A stretch of 64,000 nt of DNA from Holdemania massiliensis (lineage in GTDB: Bacteria; Bacillota_I; Bacilli_A; Erysipelotrichales; Erysipelotrichaceae): positions 2,480,001 to 2,544,000 of the forward strand of contig NZ_JAKNTK010000001.1 in the NCBI RefSeq assembly GCF_022440805.1. Reading direction: 5' to 3'. Of this stretch, positions 52,224 through 59,884 are shown piece by piece. The first letter of the stretch is position 1, and every line of letters starts with the position of its first letter. A program made the position numbers and the translations under genes. Below the pieces are notes generated by a model, which had not been told where the DNA came from, did no database searches, and saw nothing but the letters and a program-made list of their open reading frames with translations.

Positions 52224-53810
52224 ATGCTGCAAATATCCAACCTGCAACTATCGCTGGATGAAAATCCTCAAGATTTGGAAGCCTTAATCGTCAAGAAGCT
52301 GCGGCTGCGACCGCACCGGCTGACGTCCTGGAAAATCGTCAAGGAATCGCTGGACGCGCGCAGAAAACCGCTGCGTTTTGTGTATACCGTGCTGGCTGAA
52401 ACCCCGGATGAAGCCGCCATTTTAAAAAAGAAACTGCCGCATGTCAGCGCTGCCAGGCCTGACGTTTATCAATCGCCCCAGCCTTCCGTCATCGCCTCAG
52501 CACGGCCGATTGTCATCGGTTTTGGCCCGTGCGGCATGTTTGCCGCGCTGTTGTTGGCCGAAGCCGGACTGCGGCCGATCGTACTGGAACGCGGGGCAGA
52601 CGTCGATCAGCGCATCCAGGATGTGGAAACCTACTGGCAAGGCGGACCGCTGAATCCCCAAAGCAATGTTCAGTTCGGCGAGGGCGGCGCCGGCACGTTT
52701 TCCGACGGCAAGCTGACCACCCGCGTCAAAGACGTTCGGATTGTAAAGGTCACCGATGAACTGATCGAAGCCGGGGCGGATCCGGAAATCGGATATCAGG
52801 CTCATCCGCATATCGGAACCGACCGGCTGCGGCAGATCGTGAAAAACATCCGCTTGAAAATTCAGCGTTTGGGCGGTGAGATCCATTTCAATACAACCCT
52901 GACCGGAATCAGCACCGATGCCAAGGGGCTCTGTGCGGTGCAGGCTGGCGCTTTGACCCTGCCCTGCCGTCAGATGGTGCTGGCGCTGGGCCACAGTGCC
53001 CGTGATACTTTTACGATGCTGCATGAAGCCGGGATTGCGATGGAGGCCAAGGATTTTGCGGTCGGCGTGCGGGTTGAACATCCGCAGCGTCTGATCGATC
53101 AGAATCAATACAAGGAAGCCACCGGCCATCCACGCCTGAAAGCAGCTGAATACCGCCTCACCTGTCAGACTCAGGAAGGCCGCGGGGTTTATTCGTTCTG
53201 CATGTGTCCCGGCGGCACCGTGGTCGCCAGCGCCAGTGAAGCAGAAGCGATTGTAACCAACGGCATGAGCGAATACGCGCGCAGTCAGGTCAACGCCAAC
53301 AGTGCGCTGCTGGTTCAGGTGCGGCGCTCGGATTTTGGCGAGGGTGTGCTGGACGGCATGCGTTATCAGCAAAAACTGGAACATCAAGCCTGGATTTTAG
53401 GCGGAAGCCACGGCCAGGCTCCATGTCAGCGGATTGCCGATTATCTGAACGGCCAAGCTTCATCAGCATTCGGACAGGTGATTCCCAGCTACAGCCGCGG
53501 GGTGACGATGACGGATCTGCATGCATTGTTTTCCCCTTCGATCAACCGGGCGCTGGAAGAAGCGCTGGCTGATTTCAATCAGAAGATTCCCGGCTTTACC
53601 GATCCCGATGCCCTGATGACGGGTGTGGAAACACGCTCTTCCTCACCGGTCAGAATCCTGCGCGATGAACAGTTTCAAAGCTTAACCACTGCCGGCCTGT
53701 ATCCGGCGGGAGAAGGCGCAGGTTATGCCGGCGGGATCGTATCCGCGGCGATTGACGGGCTGCGCGTCGCGGAACAGATCATCCGTGATCAGGAAAACGT
53801 GAGGGATTAA
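52224..53810 (+). CDS. NAD(P)/FAD-dependent oxidoreductase (COG2509-type)
   Basis: A 528-residue flavoprotein. An N-terminal domain of about 90 residues ('RLRPHRLTSWKIVKESLDAR') precedes the FAD site 'IVIGFGPCGMFAALLLAEAG' and 'LERGADVDQR'. 'NVQFGEGGAGTFSDGKLTTR' is the signature of the uncharacterised FAD-dependent dehydrogenase family common in Firmicutes. The C-terminal 'LYPAGEGAGYAGGIVSAAIDGL' is the second FAD contact. The stop lies two bases before the ThrE-like gene, so the three genes to 54999 are one operon. The substrate is not known for the family. Confidence 0.9.
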   Translation: MLQISNLQLSLDENPQDLEALIVKKLRLRPHRLTSWKIVKESLDARRKPLRFVYTVLAETPDEAAILKKKLPHVSAARPDVYQSPQPSVIASARPIVIGFGPCGMFAALLLAEAGLRPIVLERGADVDQRIQDVETYWQGGPLNPQSNVQFGEGGAGTFSDGKLTTRVKDVRIVKVTDELIEAGADPEIGYQAHPHIGTDRLRQIVKNIRLKIQRLGGEIHFNTTLTGISTDAKGLCAVQAGALTLPCRQMVLALGHSARDTFTMLHEAGIAMEAKDFAVGVRVEHPQRLIDQNQYKEATGHPRLKAAEYRLTCQTQEGRGVYSFCMCPGGTVVASASEAEAIVTNGMSEYARSQVNANSALLVQVRRSDFGEGVLDGMRYQQKLEHQAWILGGSHGQAPCQRIADYLNGQASSAFGQVIPSYSRGVTMTDLHALFSPSINRALEEALADFNQKIPGFTDPDALMTGVETRSSSPVRILRDEQFQSLTTAGLYPAGEGAGYAGGIVSAAIDGLRVAEQIIRDQENVRD

Positions 53811-53812
53811 CG

Positions 53813-54583
53813 ATGAACAACGATTTTGATCAGCTGCTTCAAAATGCCGCGTATGCCGGCCAGCTGTTGTTGGAAAGCGGCGCTGAAATTTACCGTGTTG
53901 AGGATACGATCTGCCGGATCTGTCTGAACTATGGCGCGCAGGAGGCCAGCAGCATCGTTCTGCCGACCGGCATCTTCGTCACGGTGGTCGCTGATGGGCG
54001 TTCCGTCAGCAAGATCGTGCGGATTAAGTCGCGCGGGTTGGATATTGACCGGATCGATCGGATCAATACACTTTCCAGACAAAGCCAAACCCTGCCGCTG
54101 AACGATTTTATCACGCAGCTTCGCCGGCTTGCCCACCGTCCTCCCTATTCCAATTGGAGCCGGATGGCAGCCGGCGCCCTTGGTGCAGGCGGATTTACCT
54201 TATTTTTTGGCGGACAGCTGCCGGATCTGGGCTGCGCGTTGGTCATCGGTGGTCTGATTGAGGGATGCAGTTCGTTTTTAGAACAACATCAGTTTCCTTC
54301 CTTCTTTGCGATCAGCCTGTGCTCCGCTTTGACGGCCTTATTGGCGATCGGATTCAATCAGCTGGGTGCCGCGCCTTCGCTGGACGCTTTAATCATCGGC
54401 TGTCTGATGCTGCTGGTTCCCGGGCTGGCCATCACCAACGCGATCCGCGACAGTTTGTCGGGGGATCTGATCTCCGGAATGACGCGCGGGGTAGAAGCGG
54501 TTCTGATCGCCATCGCCGTGGCATTGGGCCCAGGCCTAGTCATGAGCCTATGGATGATGCTGGGAGGAAATCCGCTATGGTGA
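53813..54583 (+). CDS. Threonine/serine exporter, ThrE N-terminal half
   Basis: A 256-residue membrane protein matching the ThrE/DUF1212 half of a split exporter. A cytoplasmic N-terminus ('LLLESGAEIYRVEDTICRIC', 'TGIFVTVVAD') is followed by five TM segments from about residue 118, with 'MLLVPGLAITNAIRD' as the conserved pore-side motif. It overlaps the partner gene by seven bases. Amino acid export is the family role; the actual substrate is unproven. Confidence 0.9.
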   Translation: MNNDFDQLLQNAAYAGQLLLESGAEIYRVEDTICRICLNYGAQEASSIVLPTGIFVTVVADGRSVSKIVRIKSRGLDIDRIDRINTLSRQSQTLPLNDFITQLRRLAHRPPYSNWSRMAAGALGAGGFTLFFGGQLPDLGCALVIGGLIEGCSSFLEQHQFPSFFAISLCSALTALLAIGFNQLGAAPSLDALIIGCLMLLVPGLAITNAIRDSLSGDLISGMTRGVEAVLIAIAVALGPGLVMSLWMMLGGNPLW

Positions 54584-54999
54584 TCAAGCTGATCGGCGCC
54601 TTCCTGGCTGAAATCGGATTCGGCGTGCTGTTTAACATTCATGGAAAAAAACTGTTGGCCGCGGCCCTGACCGGAACGCTGGGCAGTTTGATTTACGAGC
54701 TGGTTCTGTTAGGACAGGCCGGGGAGATTCTCGCGATGTTTCTGGCTGCCTGCGGATTGTGTTTTGTCAGCGAAGTGCTGGCAAGACTGATGAAAACGCC
54801 GGTCACGACGTTTCTGATCTGTGCGCTGATCCCGCTGGTCCCGGGCGGGGGCATGTATTATACAATGCTGGCGATCATCCAGGGCAATACGATGAGTGCG
54901 CTGGAGATCGGTATACACACGCTTGGCTGCGCCGGGGCACTGGCGCTAGGAATCGCGCTGACCAGTGCTTTTTTCTCACTTTCGATGAAAAAATCATGA
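54577..54999 (+). CDS. Threonine/serine exporter, ThrE C-terminal half
   Basis: A 140-residue protein, essentially all membrane, matching the ThrE_2/DUF3815 half: 'EIGFGVLFNIHGKKLLAAA', 'TPVTTFLICALIPLVPGGGMYYTML'. It pairs with the preceding protein to give the ten-TM exporter found as one chain in Corynebacterium. ATG54577 is preferred because GGAGGAAAT lies upstream and the overlap with the partner is short. A terminator follows the gene. Confidence 0.88.
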   Translation: MVIKLIGAFLAEIGFGVLFNIHGKKLLAAALTGTLGSLIYELVLLGQAGEILAMFLAACGLCFVSEVLARLMKTPVTTFLICALIPLVPGGGMYYTMLAIIQGNTMSALEIGIHTLGCAGALALGIALTSAFFSLSMKKS

Positions 55000-55008
55000 A
55001 AAATGAAG

Positions 55009-55036
55009 AGAAACCTGAATTTTTTCAGGTTTTTTA
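55009..55036 (+). terminator. Terminator of the FAD oxidoreductase/ThrE operon
   Basis: Stem AAACCTGAA / TTCAGGTTT with a 4-nt loop and six-T run, just past the stop codon at 54999. Confidence 0.85.
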
Positions 55037-55145
55037 TGTATAATTATGGCCATTTCGTAGACATACTAAGGTCTGAGCTCATCTCTTAAGAAGTCTGAAA
55101 GTTTCTTACATTTTTCTTAACACAAATATAAGCTTTCATGACTAA

Positions 55146-55163
55146 TGTGAATTTTTCTTCACA
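55146..55163 (+). promoter_or_regulatory. Dyad TGTGAA-N6-TTCACA upstream of the glycosyltransferase promoter
   Basis: TGTGAA (55146-55151) and TTCACA (55158-55163) form a perfect dyad five bases upstream of the -35, an activator-like position. The regulator is unknown; the half-site TTCAC recurs upstream of htrA and the SIS gene. Confidence 0.45.
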
Positions 55164-55168
55164 GAGAT

Positions 55169-55196
55169 TGCATTTCTTCTTCAGCCGTTTAAAATA
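55169..55196 (+). promoter_or_regulatory. Promoter of the glycosyltransferase gene
   Basis: TTGCAT, 16 bases and TAAAAT, placing the start point about 60 bases before the coding sequence. The leader can fold with a GTCC/GGAC closing pair that covers the AAAGGA ribosome-binding site. Confidence 0.65.
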
Positions 55197-55258
55197 GAGT
55201 CCAGCATCGGCGACAGGCTGTGCTGCTTTTTACAGGGTGAGAATCCGAAGAAAGGACC

Positions 55259-56527
55259 ATGAATATGCTAGAAAGTTTAAATGCATTTAATTTTACAATT
55301 TTTATCTTATTTCTGCTTCTCTATTTATATCAGATTATCTTTGCCGGAGTCGTGTTGTTTGGCAAAAAGAAACCGACGCCGGAAGCGAAGCAGATGCACC
55401 GCTACGGCGTCATTATTGCGGCGCGCAATGAAGCAACGGTCATCCGTGAGCTGCTTCAAAGCATCAAAGCGCAGAATTATCCGGACGGTTTGGTCACGGC
55501 TTTTGTCATCGCTGACAATTGTACCGACAACACCGCAGAACTGGCCCAGGCTGAAGGGGCTGTCGTTTACGAGCGGTTCAATCAGCTGAAAGTCGGCAAG
55601 GGCTATGCGCTGGATTATGCGTTTAAGCACATCATGAAGGAATATCCTGAGGATTGGTTTGAGGCTTACTTTGTCTTTGATGCAGACAACCTGCTGGATC
55701 CCAACTACATTCGGGAAATGAACAAAGTGTTTGATTCCGGCTATGAAATAATCACCAGCTACCGCAACTCCAAAAACTATGATTCCAACTGGATCTCTGC
55801 CGGCTATTCGCTGTGGTTTTTGCGGGAATCAAAATATCTGAACCAGGCGCGGATGATGTGCGGCTCCAGCTGTGCGATTTCCGGTACCGGCTTCATGATT
55901 TCCAATCAGATCGTCAAAGCCAACAACGGCTGGAAGCACCATCTGTTAACCGAGGATATCGAATTTTCCGTTGACAGTGTCCTGCATGGCTTAAAGATTG
56001 GCTACTGCGGCAACGCAGTTCTGTACGACGAACAGCCCTGCACGTTTGAACAATCCTGGAAACAGCGCCTGCGCTGGTCAAAGGGGTTCTATCAGGTATT
56101 TGGACGCTATGGACAATCCCTGGTCAAACGGATTGTCAAAGAACGCGATTTCAGCAGTTACGATATGACGATGACAATCGCCCCTGCTCTGTTTGTTTCT
56201 TTGTTCAGCGTCCTGATCAATTCTCTGGCCCTGTTGTTTACGTTATGCGTACAGCGGGATCCTGAAGTCTTATCCGTTACACTAGGCGCCATTAGTGCCT
56301 CTGTGACAAACTACTATTTGATTCTGTTCGCCTTCGGCGTCCTGACAACCATCACAGAATGGAACAATATCCACTGCAGCGCTGGGAAGAAGATTCTCTA
56401 CACCTTCACTTTCCCGATCTTTATCTTCACCTATGTCCCAATTGCGATTGAAGCGCTGTTTAAGAAGATCGAATGGAGTCCGATCACCCATACCATTGCC
56501 AAATCAATTCAGGAAATACGCGATTAA
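55259..56527 (+). CDS. Membrane glycosyltransferase, family 2 (cellulose synthase-like)
   Basis: A 422-residue processive-type GT2. One N-terminal TM (about residues 8-32), a GT-A catalytic domain with 'IIAARNEATVI', 'ADNCTDNTAE', 'FDADNLLDPNY' (DxD), 'LTEDIEFS' (base, TED) and 'QRLRWSKGF' (QxxRW), then two or three C-terminal TM segments. The set D, DxD, TED, QxxRW is that of cellulose/hyaluronan synthase-like enzymes, so it probably extends or secretes a polysaccharide. No PilZ domain is attached. It stands alone between terminators. Confidence 0.92.
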   Translation: MNMLESLNAFNFTIFILFLLLYLYQIIFAGVVLFGKKKPTPEAKQMHRYGVIIAARNEATVIRELLQSIKAQNYPDGLVTAFVIADNCTDNTAELAQAEGAVVYERFNQLKVGKGYALDYAFKHIMKEYPEDWFEAYFVFDADNLLDPNYIREMNKVFDSGYEIITSYRNSKNYDSNWISAGYSLWFLRESKYLNQARMMCGSSCAISGTGFMISNQIVKANNGWKHHLLTEDIEFSVDSVLHGLKIGYCGNAVLYDEQPCTFEQSWKQRLRWSKGFYQVFGRYGQSLVKRIVKERDFSSYDMTMTIAPALFVSLFSVLINSLALLFTLCVQRDPEVLSVTLGAISASVTNYYLILFAFGVLTTITEWNNIHCSAGKKILYTFTFPIFIFTYVPIAIEALFKKIEWSPITHTIAKSIQEIRD

Positions 56528-56542
56528 CCGCGTATTTTTTTA
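56514..56542 (+). terminator. Terminator of the glycosyltransferase gene
   Basis: Stem AATACGCG / CGCGTATT spanning the stop codon region and followed by seven T residues. Confidence 0.85.
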
Positions 56543-56639
56543 TATGTCCCATTAAAGCTTGTCTGCGCACTTCAGTGTTCCGTCTTTTAGACATTTCGTT
56601 GTGAAAGTATAGCGCAAACAAGCAGGAGTCCTTGATTTC

Positions 56640-56671
56640 TTCACACAAACTTCACGGTTTTTTTCTATAAT
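56640..56671 (+). promoter_or_regulatory. htrA promoter with an OmpR-type direct repeat
   Basis: TTCAC (56640-56644) and TTCAC (56651-56655) are spaced 11 bases apart, one helical turn, ending where a -35 should be, followed by TATAAT at 56666-56671. There is no recognisable -35, so activation by a response regulator is plausible. Confidence 0.55.
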
Positions 56672-56698
56672 AAGAACGTATAGAAAGAAGGAAATAAA

Positions 56699-57844
56699 AT
56701 GTTCGATCACGAATTGATGGATACGGATACGGCAGCGATCAAAAAAGAACTGCGTTCGATGAAACGGACCTTCCGCATTGGACTTGCGGCCTGTGCTTTA
56801 CTTTCTGGAGTTATCGGCTTTTCAGCCGGGACACTGGCGGCCAAAAATTCTAAAGCCAGCGTCGTTGTACAAAGTGTAGAACGTCGCCCCCAGAACGTGG
56901 AGAACGTGCCGGTGACTTCGATGAATATTCCTTCGGTTGCGGCATTGACGCAGAACAGTGTTGTAGAGATCCGAACGGAATCGGTTACCAACAGTTTATT
57001 TCTGCGCCAGTTCGTCACGGAAGGCGCCGGCAGCGGTGTCATCATCTCAGAAGACGGCTACATCGTTACCAACAATCACGTTATTGAAGACGCCCGCTCA
57101 ATTCTGGTGGCGCTGCATGACGGGACAACGTATGAAGCTCAGCTTGTCGCCACGGATTCCAAAATGGATATCGGCGTCATCAAAATTGAAGCATCCGGTC
57201 TGACACCGGCGATTTTGGGGGATTCTGATTCCCTGTCGGTAGGAGAACCGGTCGTCGCCGTCGGCAACCCATTAGGACAGCTGGGCGGGACTGTGACCAA
57301 TGGCATCGTCAGCGCTTTGGACCGTGAGATTATTCTGAACAATGAGCACCGGAACTTATTGCAGACCAACGCGGCGATCAATCCGGGCAACTCCGGCGGC
57401 GGCCTGTTTAATGCGGACGGAGAATTAATCGGCATCGTCGTGGCCAAGTCCTCTGGGGAAGATGTTGAAGGTCTCGGTTTCGCGATTCCGATCAATGATG
57501 CCAAACCGATCATCGAAGATCTGATCGCGCAGGGATACGTCGGCGGACGAGTGTCGTTGGGCATTACAGCGCTGGATCTGACAACCCCTCAGCTCGCGGC
57601 TCAATACGGTTTCAAGACGCCGGGCGTCTATGTCCAGTCCGTCATCGAAAACTCCAGTGCTGCCAACGGCGGACTGCAGCCAGGCGATTGCTTTGTCTCC
57701 ATTAACGATACGGCGATTGAAGCCATTTCCGACATTACTTCCATCCTCAATGAAAGCTCTGTCGGCGATCAGCTGATGATTACGGTGAAGCGTGACGGCA
57801 AGATCGTTGAACTTACCCTTACCCTGCAGGAAAAGAAAGGCTAA
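56699..57844 (+). CDS. HtrA/DegP-family serine protease, membrane anchored
   Basis: A 381-residue quality-control protease facing outward. A short cytoplasmic N-terminus of about 24 residues and one TM helix (about residues 25-47) precede a trypsin-like domain with the triad His in 'VTNNHVIEDA', Asp in 'SKMDIGVIKIE' and Ser in 'NPGNSGGGLFNADG'. A single PDZ domain (about residues 285-375, 'NGGLQPGDCFVSINDT') ends the protein. This is the usual Firmicutes architecture. AAGAAGG precedes ATG56699. The direct repeat in the promoter suggests two-component control, as known for HtrA genes under CssR-like regulators in other Firmicutes. Confidence 0.93.
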   Translation: MFDHELMDTDTAAIKKELRSMKRTFRIGLAACALLSGVIGFSAGTLAAKNSKASVVVQSVERRPQNVENVPVTSMNIPSVAALTQNSVVEIRTESVTNSLFLRQFVTEGAGSGVIISEDGYIVTNNHVIEDARSILVALHDGTTYEAQLVATDSKMDIGVIKIEASGLTPAILGDSDSLSVGEPVVAVGNPLGQLGGTVTNGIVSALDREIILNNEHRNLLQTNAAINPGNSGGGLFNADGELIGIVVAKSSGEDVEGLGFAIPINDAKPIIEDLIAQGYVGGRVSLGITALDLTTPQLAAQYGFKTPGVYVQSVIENSSAANGGLQPGDCFVSINDTAIEAISDITSILNESSVGDQLMITVKRDGKIVELTLTLQEKKG

Positions 57845-57941
57845 GCACGGCTTACCAAGCATTCTCAAACCTGATCAAAACGCGGATCTTAAGAATAGCT
57901 TCAGCTAAAACAAACGGAACGGTAAAGATCGGATACTTTAG

Positions 57942-58072
57942 GGTTCTTTCTGAACGCTGAGGAAAGCAGAGCTTTTAAAGAAACAATAGGCGCTTTAAAT
58001 CTGTGACTATACAGATTCAAAGCGCCTTTGTTATTAGGGCCATAATTCATTACCTCGCGTTCAGAAAGAACC
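57942..58072 (+). repeat. Hairpin repeat with perfect 16-bp terminal inverted repeats, copy 1
   Basis: GGTTCTTTCTGAACGC at 57942-57957 is exactly inverted at 58057-58072. Inside is AAAGCAGAGCTTTT and a strong hairpin AGGCGCTTT...AATCTGT / ACAGATT...AAAGCGCCT. A diverged copy in the same orientation lies at 59648-59779, so the two copies bracket the second Rpn-like gene. It looks like a small non-autonomous (MITE-like) element and may also terminate htrA transcription. Confidence 0.8.
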
Positions 58073-58244
58073 TTGTGTATTGTGTCCTCTTGTTGTTCCT
58101 TTTATATGACCTCTAATTAGACACGAAATGAGTAAGAAGTCATCAAGAAAAGAGCTTTTGCTTATTGAAAATCAGATTCAATTGAGCTACTATAATGTTG
58201 AAAAGTAAACTCAGAAAAGTTTTTTTAACATTTTTCTGTTTTTT

Positions 58245-58275
58245 GCGGGGCTTTTTCTGATTTTCCGCAATATTA
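58245..58275 (+). promoter_or_regulatory. Conserved hairpin leader of the Rpn-like gene, copy 2
   Basis: GCGGGGC, T-run, CTGA, TTTTCCGC, AATATTA. It closely matches the leader of the first Rpn-like gene (8551-8519), although the sequences beyond it differ. Confidence 0.55.
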
Positions 58276-58297
58276 GATATGAAGGAGGTCTTTCTCA

Positions 58298-59383
58298 ATG
58301 GAAATCAGTAAAATTCCTTACCCTGATTTATCGCTTCAATCCCTGCCGTATTCCCTCCATCCAGATCAGCTTCGTGAACGTTTAATCACCCTTGACTTTC
58401 GGGAAAACGATGTATTCCGTTTTGCCCTGGGTGGTGAGGATGAAAAGTCCAGAAAGATTCGATTTGCTTATTTATCAGCGCTGTTTCATATCCAGGTTGT
58501 CCGAGCAGATATCAAAAATACGGAACCGATGAAAACCTATGAAAGGGAAAAAGGCGTGCGCTTCGATTTGCTTATCGAAGTTGAGGATGACAAAGGTCAG
58601 ATTCTGCTTGTGAACATAGAAATGCAGAATTATCAGATGGGTCGGCGCTTATCGCTGCGCTCTCAGGGATACTTGGCACGAATCGTTGCCGACCAGCTCA
58701 ATGCGGACAATCTTTATGAATTTAATCCCGTAGTTCAGCTGATGATTCTCAACCGGAGTCCGCAAGTGCAGGAATGGGATGGATATCTGCATCATTATCG
58801 ATACTTCAATGAAGAAAAGGGCAAACGTCTACCTGATGAGCGATGTCAGATCCTCTGGATAGAAATGGATAAATTAGAGGAATTGGAAAGCAAACCCGTT
58901 GAAGAATGGAAAATGGAAGAAAAAATTCACTACATGCTTCGGTTCAGTCATATCGCAGAGAAACAGAACATCATTCATGAATTAGTCGAGAAGGAGGAAA
59001 TTATCAAGATGATGGAAGAAAAGAAAGTGGACTTTTTAAGGGATACAAGTTTAGCGATTGCTCGATTGCGAGCCAAATTTGATGAATTGGATTATGAACT
59101 GGAAATCGCAGAAAGTCGGCTTGAAGGCAAACGCGAGGGTAAACTCGAAGGAAGACACGAAGGAAAACTTGAAGGTCAACGAACCTTGATTAAACTGCTT
59201 TTGGGAAAACGGATGGAACTTAGTACAGAGAATGAGGAGCAGATTGACAGTTTAGATGAACAAGCACTCTTAGAACTGACTCAGGTCATAGATACAATCT
59301 ACACAGCACAGGATCTTCGACATCAAATCCAAACGATTACAAAACAGAATAAAAGAGCTGCAGAAACAATACTTTCCCGATGA
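58298..59383 (+). CDS. PD-(D/E)XK nuclease-family protein (Rpn/transposase-like), copy 2
   Basis: A 361-residue protein, the same length as the gene at 7412 but only distantly similar. The putative nuclease core has the Asp in 'GVRFDLLIEVED' and 'LLVNIEMQNYQ' (D-x(n)-ExQ). The C-terminal third is charged, with Gly-spaced repeats (LEGK, REGK, HEGK) as in copy 1. Start ATG58298 has GAAGGAGG upstream. It is flanked by two copies of a hairpin repeat, which suggests arrival on, or spread with, a mobile unit. Nuclease activity is inferred from motifs. Confidence 0.8.
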   Translation: MEISKIPYPDLSLQSLPYSLHPDQLRERLITLDFRENDVFRFALGGEDEKSRKIRFAYLSALFHIQVVRADIKNTEPMKTYEREKGVRFDLLIEVEDDKGQILLVNIEMQNYQMGRRLSLRSQGYLARIVADQLNADNLYEFNPVVQLMILNRSPQVQEWDGYLHHYRYFNEEKGKRLPDERCQILWIEMDKLEELESKPVEEWKMEEKIHYMLRFSHIAEKQNIIHELVEKEEIIKMMEEKKVDFLRDTSLAIARLRAKFDELDYELEIAESRLEGKREGKLEGRHEGKLEGQRTLIKLLLGKRMELSTENEEQIDSLDEQALLELTQVIDTIYTAQDLRHQIQTITKQNKRAAETILSR

Positions 59384-59647
59384 AGTACCGAATTGGCAGA
59401 ATTCAATCCAAGAAATTGGGTTTAGATACGAAAGACAGCCCCAACATGCTTTTCATCTTTTGAAAGTAAGCTCAGATTTGATGGATCGAGCCTTGAAAGA
59501 CTCTGACATCAGAATGAATAAGTTTAAGTTGCTGGATCCGGCTAGATTAACAAAAAAGAAGGTCTGCTTTGTAAAAAGTATTTGCCAGAATGAGCGTGAA
59601 ATCATAATCAAATAAAAGCGGGACGACGAAGTGATAAGCAGAGCTCA
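59384..59647 (+). other. Gene-poor stretch after copy 2, with a possible decayed reading frame
   Basis: No gene with a start codon and ribosome-binding site is seen. One frame is open from inside the 3' end of the Rpn-like gene (about 59290) to TAA at 59613-59615. It encodes protein-like sequence ('YFPDEVPNWQNSIQEIGF', 'KVSSDLMDRALKDSDIRM') with no early ATG. It may be the tail of a lost gene or chance. Confidence 0.25.
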
Positions 59648-59779
59648 GTTCTTTCTGAGCTCTAGGTAAAGCAGAGCTTTTGAAGTAACAACAGGCGCTT
59701 TAAATCTGTGACAAATACAGATTTAAGGCGCCTTTGTTATAGAATCCATAATTCACTACCCAGAATTCAGAAAGAACCT
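59648..59779 (+). repeat. Hairpin repeat, copy 2
   Basis: Diverged direct copy of 57942-58072. The ends GTTCTTTCTGA / TCAGAAAGAAC are still inverted, AAAGCAGAGCTTTT and the AGGCGCTTTAAATCTGTGA hairpin are kept, and the inner hairpin shows paired changes (AGGCGC with GCGCCT). Confidence 0.8.
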
Positions 59780-59824
59780 ACTTTGGATCTTCTCTGACAG
59801 TTCCATTATTCTGTTCAGGCTAAC

Positions 59825-59866
59825 GAAAAAGAAAAGCAATCAAAGTCCTGGACTCTGACTGCTTCA
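59825..59866 (-). terminator. Terminator of the ankyrin/EF-G operon
   Basis: On the minus strand AAGCAGTCAGAGTCC pairs with GGACTTTGATTGCTT with little loop, then TTCTTTTT, about 20 bases past the EF-G stop codon. Confidence 0.8.
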
Positions 59867-59884
59867 TTTCAATTTCTGAAGAAT

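Noticed and set aside
57989..58035. Inner hairpin of the repeat considered as a tRNA or sRNA gene
   Set aside because: It is a simple long hairpin without cloverleaf or CCA-end features and recurs as part of a repeat element.
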